Shown here: positions 16,334-23,672 of the stretch, in pieces
Numbering within the stretch: the first letter of the stretch is position 1
Layout of the letters: each line of letters begins with the position of its first letter
Assembly: GCA_944319945.1 (NCBI GenBank)
Contig: CALUFN010000001.1
Coordinates: 1 to 64,000, forward strand
Origin: an uncultured Prevotella sp.
GTDB lineage: Bacteria; Bacteroidota; Bacteroidia; Bacteroidales; Bacteroidaceae
Length of the DNA: 64,000 nucleotides
Direction of reading: 5' to 3'
Made by a program: the position numbers and the translations under genes
The notes under the pieces: generated by a model
Databases searched by the model: none
What the model was told of the DNA's origin: nothing
What the model saw: only the letters and a program-made list of their open reading frames with translations

Positions 16334-16930
16334 TTAGTCAAGCTGTAACACGATGTTGTGTTCACGCGTCATACGGCGCAGATTAAGTATGGCGTATCTC
16401 ATGCGGCCCAACGAGGTATTGATGCTCACCCCCGTCAGTTCAGCTATTTCCTTGAACGACAGGTCCTGATAAAACCGCATGAAGACAACCTCGCGCTGCG
16501 TAGGGGGCAGCAGGTTCATCATTTTCTTCACGTCGTCCATTATCTGGTCGTTGACATAATGGTTCTCAACGTTGGGCTCCAGCACGTCGTTGCCGCTGAG
16601 GTTCGAGAGATCGTTCTCCTCGGTAGGCTCTATCAGGTTGCGCGCACGCTGCTCCCTATACCAGTCCATTATCACGTTATGCGCAATGCGCATTATCCAC
16701 GCGCTGAACTTACCACTGTCTACGTAACGCTTCTGGTGCAGCTTTGTTATCACTTTCACAAATGTTTCCTGAAACAGGTCGTTCGCCTTGTCCTCATCCC
16801 TGACCACAAAATATATGTATGAGAACAACTTGTCTTGGTTACGGGCCAAAAGCTCGTCGAAGGCCTTGTTGTTCCCATCGATGTAAGACAAGGCGAGTTC
16901 CTCGTCAGTCAACAAACTTAAATGTTCCAT
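16334..16930 (-). CDS. ECF-type RNA polymerase sigma factor
   Basis: 198 residues. Region 2 is seen in DKLFSYIYFVVRDEDKANDL and FSAWIMRIAHNVIMDWYR. Region 4 is seen in LPPTQREVVFMRFYQDLSFK and IAELTGVSINTSLGRMRYA. A long linker (EPTEENDLSNLSGNDVLEP and on) separates them. It redirects RNA polymerase to a small promoter set. No anti-sigma gene lies next to it in either direction, unlike most SusC/D-linked ECF factors of the phylum, so its control is unknown; it may belong to the conserved housekeeping-like group. Confidence 0.88.
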   Translation of the reverse strand: MEHLSLLTDEELALSYIDGNNKAFDELLARNQDKLFSYIYFVVRDEDKANDLFQETFVKVITKLHQKRYVDSGKFSAWIMRIAHNVIMDWYREQRARNLIEPTEENDLSNLSGNDVLEPNVENHYVNDQIMDDVKKMMNLLPPTQREVVFMRFYQDLSFKEIAELTGVSINTSLGRMRYAILNLRRMTREHNIVLQLD

Positions 16931-17076
16931 TATTTCTCTTCTTTTCTTTGAAGTAACGGTGTTTCGATAGGCTGTAAATATTGTAATGAATTAAGAAAAA
17001 TAGATTTATACGGTTGCAAAAATAAAAAGAAATGTTTACTTGCGCAAAAATATTTCACAAAAACAACAATCTTTAT

Positions 17077-17107
17077 TTTGGGCATTAACAAATAATGCAT
17101 ATCTTTG
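17077..17107 (+). promoter_or_regulatory. Promoter of the cobalamin riboswitch transcript
   Basis: TTTG (17077-17080), 19 bp, TATCTTTG (17100-17107) is a full match to the Bacteroidota consensus. Transcription should start near 17114, about 5 nt before the aptamer. Confidence 0.8.
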
Positions 17108-17118
17108 CCGATGAATAA

Positions 17119-17280
17119 GGTTCGAATCAACGCGATTAAAAAGGGAACGGAGTGAGAATCTCCGACTGTCTCGCAGCTGTGAGTTCCTTTATTGCCTCCG
17201 AGCATACGACCACTGCCCTTCTTTACGGCGGGAAGGCGCACGGAGGCGGAACCAAGTCAGAAGACCTGCCTTATGACGAC
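17119..17280 (+). promoter_or_regulatory. Cobalamin (adenosylcobalamin-type) riboswitch
   Basis: All core elements are in order: AAAAAGGGAAC, the CGGAG/CTCCG stem around GTGAGAAT, ACTGTCTCGCAGCTGTGAG (core of the ACUGUCCCGCAACUGUGA consensus), CCACTGCCC, CGGGAAGGCG, and the B12 box AAGTCAGAAGACCTGCC at 17254-17270. These elements normally control btuB-like receptors, cobamide synthesis or B12-independent enzymes. No coding gene follows on this strand; the next gene, at 17519, is on the opposite strand and its 3' end faces the riboswitch. Confidence 0.93.
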
Positions 17281-17515
17281 AAGCCGACGTCTCTCGATGT
17301 AAGGGACCGGGGCGCAACAACATCTTATCGGACATGAACGCCTGCCGCCGCAAGTGCGGACGCAGGCTCTGCTTACGGCAATACGGGCGAAGAGCCACAG
17401 CCTGCGAAGGCCCCGTAACCGTAAAGGCGCATTGCCGGCAACGGCCGGCAATACGCATGATTTCATTATATTAAGTTACCAATAAACGTCGGCTGCGCCG
17501 TGAGGCGCGGCCGAT
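17281..17515 (+). ncRNA. Strongly structured non-coding RNA downstream of the riboswitch
   Basis: Four stems follow one another. 17340-17367: GCCTGC, 2x2 internal loop, CCGC, loop AAGT, GCGG, GCAGGC. 17373-17424: TTACGG with CCGTAA and ACGGG with CCCGT, holding an inner GCCT-GCGA-AGGC tetraloop hairpin. 17427-17456: GCG plus ATTGCCGGC, loop AACG, complement. 17488-17515: 12-base stem with GTGA loop, which also marks the end of the opposing lipoprotein gene. The only ORF (17334-17474, Arg- and Cys-rich, 46 codons) looks accidental. The region is inferred to be a B12-responsive RNA or the leader of a lost gene. Confidence 0.5.
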
Positions 17516-17518
17516 ATG

Positions 17519-18046
17519 CTATTCGGTGGGAAACTCGTAAGCGTCTATGGTCTTGATGCCGAACAAGCCTAAATACCTGTCCTGAAAGCCGAACACGGCT
17601 ATGCGCTGCCCCTTGTTCTCGGGATGGTCCTTAAGATTCAACTTGCTGCGGCGGCTCTCGGAGCCGCCCGTCAGGCAGACGGAAATAACCTCGTCAATGT
17701 CGGAGGCATCGGGAGTGTCAGCCAAGAGGATGGCCGTGTCGAAAGTAAACTCCGGGCCGAACTCGTACCTGTTACGATTGTTGGCTCCCGTGGCTGCGCC
17801 AACGATGTAGCCCTTCACCCACACTTGCGTGTATATGGCACTTGTCTTGAACGTTTGCACGTCCACCTCGTCGCCGAGGGCGAAGTCTCCGTTCTCACCG
17901 GGCGTATCGTCGTCATACCAACCGCCGTTGTCGTCTCCGCCGACAGTCTCGGCCGGCTCTTCGCCTTCCTCGAAATACGCCCTCTCGCACGAACCGAGCG
18001 TTAAGGCGGCTACGAGCACTAACATGATAACACGCAACTTCTTCAT
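17519..18046 (-). CDS. Lipoprotein with a DUF6359-like OB-fold domain
   Basis: 175 residues. The signal peptide ends in the lipobox LTLGSC (Cys about residue 17), so it is probably anchored in a membrane. An acidic, low-complexity linker (EEGEEPAETVGGDDNGGWYD) follows. The domain from about 55 has VWVKGYIVGAATGANN, then AILLADTP, SKLNLKDHPENKGQRIAVFG and a closing YLGLFGIKTIDAYEF, a pattern seen in Bacteroidota OB-like surface domains (DUF6359). Its function is unknown. The ATG at 18046 is chosen over 18100 because it gives a clean signal peptide and follows a -7-like TATATTTG near 18079. Confidence 0.7.
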   Translation of the reverse strand: MKKLRVIMLVLVAALTLGSCERAYFEEGEEPAETVGGDDNGGWYDDDTPGENGDFALGDEVDVQTFKTSAIYTQVWVKGYIVGAATGANNRNRYEFGPEFTFDTAILLADTPDASDIDEVISVCLTGGSESRRSKLNLKDHPENKGQRIAVFGFQDRYLGLFGIKTIDAYEFPTE

Positions 18047-18110
18047 AGGCGTAAACTTAATTAACCGGGGCAAATATACGGATTTTCCGCCGAACGGCAA
18101 TGCAGAATGT

Positions 18111-18224
18111 AAAATAAAAAGAGGTTGACGCAGGATGCTGTCAACCTCTAAGCGATTTCGTTAAAACGTTCGAAATCATAAATAAGATGTGGCAAATATA
18201 TGCTTTTATATTGAAGAATGCAAA
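18111..18224 (-). ncRNA. Candidate two-hairpin small RNA with its own promoter and terminator
   Basis: On the minus strand TTTG (18224-18221), 20 bp, TATATTTG (18200-18193) is a consensus promoter. The predicted transcript (about 18187 to 18111, roughly 75 nt) folds into GATTTCG/CGAAATC (18177-18171 with 18160-18154) and then a perfect 10-base stem AGAGGTTGAC/GTCAACCTCT (18149-18140 with 18129-18120) followed by TTTTTATTTT, a textbook intrinsic terminator. No ORF fits. It could also be an attenuator in a long leader of the lipoprotein gene at 18046. Confidence 0.5.
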
Positions 18225-18533
18225 TTTTCAATGACGAAAATCAAATATTTAACATTTATATCGTCATTTTGAGTTAAAACCGTTAAAATAACCGCCGTAA
18301 CATTTAAAACCGCACTTCTCGCCCTGACTACGGCACGCATGACCTTTTGACACGTATGTCGGAATAACGGTGACAAACTGATTTGCGCAGGCTTCACACA
18401 ACGGCGTTTTTATGAAACGCAAGGCCGACGGCTGCAAATACGAGGCTTTTTCGCGTGCAAAATTAAATCCCTGATTATCACAACATCAAACCCGACAAGC
18501 ACCGATCTGTGCATAAAATCTTAGCGGCACGGC

Positions 18534-18653
18534 TGCAAAAGGCTACCTTTCAGCCGCCGAAACGTGACCTTTTACCATGCAGGAAGCATACTTCCATAAG
18601 TCGTAACGACACCTTTACAGGCGACTAACGGCAAGTAAAAAGGCCTTTTTCAC
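18534..18653. repeat. AAAGG/CCTTT palindrome array C (degenerate)
   Basis: Units GCAAAAGGCTACCTTTCAG, AACGTGACCTTTTACC, ACGACACCTTTACAG and GTAAAAAGGCCTTTTTCAC follow each other. The arms have drifted more than in the other arrays. Confidence 0.6.
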
Positions 18654-18916
18654 ATGAAAACGGCACTCAAGAAACCTCAAAAAAGCCTCACTGCGGCACC
18701 GTAACGAGGCTCTGCAATCCTATTTCAACAAATCAGACCGACATTACCGATATGACATTTTGCAATGCGCTACCCCACAACCGCTTGACAAAAGTCACCG
18801 CCCTGCCACGGTCTTGGCGGACATCTGACCGAGAGCGGGGCTGCGGCAGATTGTAAACATTCATTAATAATCAATCGTTTCTTACGCAATTGTTTCTTTT
18901 AATCGAATATTTACAG

Positions 18917-18924
18917 TATCTTTG
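18917..18924 (+). promoter_or_regulatory. -7 box before the GH28-GH105 gene
   Basis: TATCTTTG followed by TGCACAAA; no TTTG at the right distance upstream. It implies a leader of about 130 nt with a GCTCTTG/CAAGAGC hairpin, and probably activator-dependent transcription, as is usual for glycan genes. Confidence 0.45.
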
Positions 18925-19059
18925 TGCACAAATATCTACAAACTGCCGTGCAAGCGGCGACAGCTCTTGGCGCTCACGGCGGCAAGAGCCGCGAGCGCAT
19001 GGATAGACAACCGATGAGAACTATCAACTATTAAACAAATACATTACAAACTTAAACTT

Positions 19060-21639
19060 ATGAAACAATTACAGACATTATTGCTCTGCCTGTTGTTCCC
19101 GCTGGCGGTATGCGCGTCGGCGTGGGACGATGCGAAGTACGAACAAATCGAAAAAAGCATCAGGATGCCTGAGTTTGCCGACCGCACTTTCGACATACGG
19201 AAGTACGGAGCGTCGCTCGACGCTACGCCGGCGCAAAACCAGAAAGCCATCAACAAGACCATCGAGGCGTGCTCGAAGGCCGGCGGAGGCCGCGTGGTGA
19301 TACCCGAAGGCACGTGGAAGACCGGCGCGCTGAGGCTGAGAAGCCACGTAAACCTCGTGATAGAAAAGGGCGCCACGCTGTTCTTCCACTTCGACCGCGA
19401 CCTTTATCCGCTCGTGGAGACACGCTGGGAGGGACTTGACTGCATCAACTACTCGCCGCTGATATACGCATACAAGGAGACCGACGTAGCCATAACGGGC
19501 GAGGGAACCATTGACGGCAACGGCTCTGACGACACGTGGTGGCTGATGAGCGGCAAGACGCCCAAGAGCCGCGACATAGTGGTAGAGGAGAAACAGCAGA
19601 ACCCCGGCGGACGCGCAGACCTGCTGAAAATGGCTGAAGACGGCGTGCCGATCGAAAAGCGAGTGTTCGGTCCGAAGAAGGGACTGCGCCCCCAAATGAT
19701 CAACCTCAACCAGTGTGACGGCATACTGATAGAGGGAGTGACGATGGTGCGCTCGCCGTTCTGGGTGATGCACCCGCTGCTCAGCAAGAACATTACGGTA
19801 AGAAACGTCACCGTACACAACGACGGTCCTAACGGCGACGGCTGCGACCCCGAGTCGTGCGAGAACGTGCTGATCGAAAATTGCGTGTTTGACACCGGCG
19901 ACGACTGCATCGCCATAAAGAGCGGACGCAACGAAGACGGACGCGAGGGCGGCAAGGGCCGCTACGCGGGCCGTCCGAGTAAGAACATCATCGTGCGCAA
20001 CTGCGTGATGAAAGACGGCCACGGAGGCGTGGTGATAGGCTCTGAAATCTCAGGCGGATGCAACAACGTGTTCGTAGAGAACTGCCAAATGGACAGCCCC
20101 AACCTCGACCGCATACTCCGCATCAAGACAAACTCATGCCGCGGAGGCGTGATAGAAAACATCTACATGCGCAACGTCGTAGTGGGCCAGTGCGCCGAGG
20201 CCGTACTCAAGATCAACCTCGACTACGAGCCGAAGGAGGTGGGCCGCCGCGGCTTCTACCCCATCGTGCGCAACGTCTACATGGAAAACGTGACCTGCCA
20301 GAAAAGCAAGTACGGCATAATGGTGGTGGCCTTCGACGACCGCACCAACGTCTACAACATCAACCTGAAGGACTGCAAGTTTGACGGTGTATATGAGAAG
20401 CCCGTCTACATCACCGGACAGACAAAGGACATGAACTACGACAATCTGTTCATCAACGGCTCGCTCGTGCTCAACCAGTATCCTTATAAGAACTACAGCG
20501 AATGGCTGACCCACTCTGAAATGCAGCGTATACCCGACCCCTGCATGCTCGACTTCGCCAAGAAGCCCAAGTGGGGCTACGTAGTAGGCATAGAGCAGGA
20601 GGCCATGCTCGACACCTATCTTGCTTACAAGGACGCAAGCATAATCGACTACCTGAAGCAGTATCCCGCAAAGATGATAGACGAGAAGGGCAACATCACC
20701 GGCTACAAGTATGAAGACTTCAACCTCGACAACACCCGTCCCGGCCGCTACATCCTGCGCATGTACCAGCTCTTCCCCGAGAAGAAGCTCGAGAAAGCCC
20801 TCAAGACAATCTTCAAGCAGCTCGAGAAGCAGCCGAGAACTAAGGACGGAGTGTGGTGGCACAAGGCCATCTACGCCCACCAGGTATGGCTCGACGGCGT
20901 TTACATGGGCCATCCCTTCTACACAATGGGCGCTCCGGTGCTCAAGGGCGAGAAGAAGGCCAAGAAGTATTACGACGACGCATTCGAGCAGATATCGAAG
21001 ACGTATAACCGCACATACGACGAAAAGACCGGTCTGTGGAAGCACGCTTGGGACGAGACCCAAAAGATGTTTTGGGCCAACCCAGAGACGGGTCTTTCGC
21101 AGCACACTTGGGCCCGCGCCCAGGGCTGGTTCGCGATGGCCATACTCGAGGTGCTCGACGCACTGCCGCAGGACTACGAGAACCGCGCAAACCTGATAGA
21201 CATGCTCAACCATGTGATGAAGGCCACCGTGAAATACCAAGACGAGAAGACCGGAGTGTGGTATGACGTAATGGACGTAGACGACCCGCGCAACTATCTC
21301 GAGGCTACGGCTTCGTCGATGTTCGCCTACGTGCTACTCAAAGGCTCGCGCCTCGGCTACTTCGACGACACGCTCAAGGAGGCCGGACTCAAGGCTTACA
21401 AGGGCATACTGAAAGAGTTCGTCAAGGTCAACGCCGACAAGACCCTGTCACTCACGCGCTGCTGCGAGGTGTCCGGTCTCGGCCCCGACGACGCTAAGGG
21501 CCGCCGCAGGGACGGCTCGTTCGAGTATTACATCAGCGAACCCATACGCGACAACGACGGCAAGGGCGTAGGCCCGTTCATTTGGGCGTCGCTCGAAATG
21601 GAGAAGATGGGCTACGACGTAGAGAAACTCAATAAATAA
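19060..21639 (+). CDS. GH28 polygalacturonase fused to GH105 unsaturated galacturonyl/rhamnogalacturonyl hydrolase
   Basis: 859 residues, secreted (signal MKQLQTLLLCLLFPLAVCAS). The N-terminal beta-helix (about 40-470) has the GH28 set: NGDGCDPES near 257, DTGDDCIAIKSG near 277, GHGGVVIGSE near 320 and RILRIKT near 351. From about 500 an (alpha/alpha)6 domain has WLDGVYMGHPFY near 609 with the catalytic Asp and WARAQGWFAMAILEVLD near 682, typical of GH105. One enzyme cuts homogalacturonan and the other removes the unsaturated end sugar left by pectate lyases, such as the one encoded 92 bp downstream. Single-family proteins are about half this length. Confidence 0.92.
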   Translation: MKQLQTLLLCLLFPLAVCASAWDDAKYEQIEKSIRMPEFADRTFDIRKYGASLDATPAQNQKAINKTIEACSKAGGGRVVIPEGTWKTGALRLRSHVNLVIEKGATLFFHFDRDLYPLVETRWEGLDCINYSPLIYAYKETDVAITGEGTIDGNGSDDTWWLMSGKTPKSRDIVVEEKQQNPGGRADLLKMAEDGVPIEKRVFGPKKGLRPQMINLNQCDGILIEGVTMVRSPFWVMHPLLSKNITVRNVTVHNDGPNGDGCDPESCENVLIENCVFDTGDDCIAIKSGRNEDGREGGKGRYAGRPSKNIIVRNCVMKDGHGGVVIGSEISGGCNNVFVENCQMDSPNLDRILRIKTNSCRGGVIENIYMRNVVVGQCAEAVLKINLDYEPKEVGRRGFYPIVRNVYMENVTCQKSKYGIMVVAFDDRTNVYNINLKDCKFDGVYEKPVYITGQTKDMNYDNLFINGSLVLNQYPYKNYSEWLTHSEMQRIPDPCMLDFAKKPKWGYVVGIEQEAMLDTYLAYKDASIIDYLKQYPAKMIDEKGNITGYKYEDFNLDNTRPGRYILRMYQLFPEKKLEKALKTIFKQLEKQPRTKDGVWWHKAIYAHQVWLDGVYMGHPFYTMGAPVLKGEKKAKKYYDDAFEQISKTYNRTYDEKTGLWKHAWDETQKMFWANPETGLSQHTWARAQGWFAMAILEVLDALPQDYENRANLIDMLNHVMKATVKYQDEKTGVWYDVMDVDDPRNYLEATASSMFAYVLLKGSRLGYFDDTLKEAGLKAYKGILKEFVKVNADKTLSLTRCCEVSGLGPDDAKGRRRDGSFEYYISEPIRDNDGKGVGPFIWASLEMEKMGYDVEKLNK

Positions 21640-21652
21640 AAAACTTAATTTG

Positions 21653-21688
21653 CGGCAAGGGATTCAAAAAGCGAAGAATCTCTTGCCG
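21653..21688 (+). terminator. Hairpin between the GH28-GH105 and PL1 genes
   Basis: CGGCAAGGGATTC (21653-21665) pairs with GAATCTCTTGCCG (21676-21688) with one mismatch and a 10-base loop. No T-run follows, so it may be a processing or partial termination site between co-directional genes. Confidence 0.45.
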
Positions 21689-21731
21689 TTAATCTGCTGA
21701 AACAAATATAACGACAAACCAATAAACAACA

Positions 21732-23504
21732 ATGAAAAAACAATTTTTACTTTTAGCAATGGCCGCCTTAGGCGCAACCACTGCACTTGCACAAAACGAT
21801 GCTCCGGCATTCCCCGGAGCCGAAGGCCACGGCCGATACGTAACGGGCGGACGCGGCGGCGAAATCAGGCATGTGACCAACCTTAACGACAGAGGCGAAG
21901 GCTCGTTCAGGGCTGCCGTCAGCGGTGCTACGAAAAAGATAGTTGTATTCGACGTTGCCGGCGTGATACCGCTTAACTCAGACCTAACCATCGGCGCCAA
22001 CACGACAATAGCCGGACAGACTGCACCGTATCCCGGCATAACGCTGCGCTACCGCACTCTCCGCATCAGTAACAACATTATAATGCGATACATCCGATGC
22101 AGGCGCGGCGAGGAGAAAGACCATAACGACGGTGCAGACGCCATTTGGGATAGGCAGAAGAAAGGCATAATCATCGACCACTGCTCGTTCAGCTGGAGCA
22201 TAGACGAAGTGGCATCATTCTATGACAACAACAACTTCACCATGCAATGGTGCACTATAGCCGAAAGCCTCAACAACGCCGGACACGGCAAGGGAGCACA
22301 CGGCTACGGAGGCATTTGGGGAGGAAAGCTCGCCAGCTTCCACCACAACTTCATCGCCCATACGTCTAACCGCTCACCGCGATTCAACGGCGCACGCTAC
22401 GGCTGGACCGGATATAAGAACAACGACCTGTTTGACGAATACAACTGGGAAAACCCCACGCAGGCCGAAAACGTAGACTTCCGCAACTGCGTGATGTACA
22501 ACAACGCCGGCGACTGCTACGGAGGTCCGGGCGGAGGACAAATCAACATAGTAAACAACTACTACAAAGGCGGCCCCGCCACGTCAGACAGTAAGGCGCA
22601 GCAAGTGACAAAGGTTACGGTCTCAACAAAAAGCAACTCTGACGACGACCATCCCGAATACTTCGGAATGACAAGCCGTTATTACATCAGCGGCAACACG
22701 ACTGAGACAAAAACCGGAACCGTAACCGAGAACAGGGACTGGGCCGGAGTGACTTACGACGGCGGCGTATTTACGATTGACGGCGAACGCTGGAGCCTCG
22801 ACACGCTCAACATGTACGGAGATGCCGTAGAGCACCAAGCCAACACTAAAGGACAGATGTGCGTCAGGATAAAGATGGACGAACCGGGCCCCGAAGGCGA
22901 AGTGACCACACACTCTGCCGCTACCGCCTACGAGAAGATTTTAGCTTACTGCGGAGCTTCAGTCAACCGTGACGACGTAGACGCACGCTACATGGAAGAG
23001 ACCCGCACGGGCACGACTACCTACACCGGCTCGGTAACGAAGAAGTCAGGCTTGGTAGACCTCGTTTCCGACGTGAACGGATACACCGAGGAGAACTTCC
23101 CGACCGGCCAGCGTCCTGAAGGTTTCGACACTGACCAAGACGGAATGCCCGACGAATGGGAGATTGCCAACGGACTCGACCCGAACAATCCCGACGATGC
23201 CAACCTCTATACGCTTGACACCGAAAAGGGTTGGTACACCAATGTGGAGGTTTACCTCAATGCGCTCGTAGAGTACATCGTTAAGGCACAGAACGCCGAC
23301 GCCATCAGCGCAGTAGACGAATACTATCCGGCATACACCCCAACCGCAGGCATCGGCAGCGTGGACACAATGACTTCTGAAATAGAGAAGATAGAATATT
23401 ACACGCTCGACGGAGCCAAAGTAAACGAGCCTGTAAAGGGCATTAACATCCGCAAGATTACTTACGCCAACGGTAAGACCGAGACAGACAAGGTAATCAA
23501 GTAA
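21732..23504 (+). CDS. Secreted pectate lyase, polysaccharide lyase family 1
   Basis: 590 residues with a signal peptide (MKKQFLLLAMAALGATTALAQ). FPGAEGHGRYVTGGRGG opens the PL1 beta-helix, then IIIDHCSFSWSIDEVASFYD, HHNFIAHTSNRSPRFNG (catalytic Arg region) and a Gly-rich GGPGGGQINIVNNYYK. Residues about 460-480 contain DTDQDGMPDEWEIANGLDPN, a calcium-binding TSP3-like element. The C-terminus (IEYYTLDGAKVNEPVKGINI, ending DKVIK) resembles a sorting tail. It cuts polygalacturonate by beta-elimination, giving the unsaturated ends that GH105 removes. Confidence 0.9.
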   Translation: MKKQFLLLAMAALGATTALAQNDAPAFPGAEGHGRYVTGGRGGEIRHVTNLNDRGEGSFRAAVSGATKKIVVFDVAGVIPLNSDLTIGANTTIAGQTAPYPGITLRYRTLRISNNIIMRYIRCRRGEEKDHNDGADAIWDRQKKGIIIDHCSFSWSIDEVASFYDNNNFTMQWCTIAESLNNAGHGKGAHGYGGIWGGKLASFHHNFIAHTSNRSPRFNGARYGWTGYKNNDLFDEYNWENPTQAENVDFRNCVMYNNAGDCYGGPGGGQINIVNNYYKGGPATSDSKAQQVTKVTVSTKSNSDDDHPEYFGMTSRYYISGNTTETKTGTVTENRDWAGVTYDGGVFTIDGERWSLDTLNMYGDAVEHQANTKGQMCVRIKMDEPGPEGEVTTHSAATAYEKILAYCGASVNRDDVDARYMEETRTGTTTYTGSVTKKSGLVDLVSDVNGYTEENFPTGQRPEGFDTDQDGMPDEWEIANGLDPNNPDDANLYTLDTEKGWYTNVEVYLNALVEYIVKAQNADAISAVDEYYPAYTPTAGIGSVDTMTSEIEKIEYYTLDGAKVNEPVKGINIRKITYANGKTETDKVIK

Positions 23505-23530
23505 GAGACCATTTTTATCAAAATAAAAGA

Positions 23531-23563
23531 GGAAAACATCGTAATTGATGTTTTCCTTTTTTT
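23531..23563 (+). terminator. Intrinsic terminator after the first PL1 gene
   Basis: GGAAAACATC (23531-23540) and GATGTTTTCC (23547-23556) make a perfect stem with a 6-base loop, followed by seven T. Confidence 0.9.
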
Positions 23564-23672
23564 GTCTTAACAACATTTTAATACTAAAACATATTACCGT
23601 AATGGAAAAAACACTATATTTGCAAAACGAGTTGTAAACATTATTACATTAACCCATTAAAAACTTACGATT

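Larger units (their letters stand above)
18225..19059. other. 835-bp stretch without a protein gene
   Basis: Only short, unconvincing ORFs occur (for example 18206-18397 on the minus strand). It holds palindrome array C (18534-18653), a -7 box at 18917-18924 for the pectinase gene, and a GC-rich hairpin (GCTCTTG with CAAGAGC, near 18971-18997) in the leader of that gene. I see nothing else in it. Confidence 0.6.

Noticed and set aside
17334..17474. 46-codon Arg/Cys-rich ORF after the cobalamin riboswitch
   Set aside because: Its codons are dictated by three hairpins, it has no recognisable domain, and its composition is unlike neighbouring proteins.
18206..18397. 63-codon minus-strand ORF
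   Set aside because: It spans a consensus promoter, has low-quality composition, and shows no family pattern.
20134..21240. 368-codon minus-strand ORF opposite the GH28-GH105 gene
   Set aside because: Antisense shadow of a gene with intact motifs.
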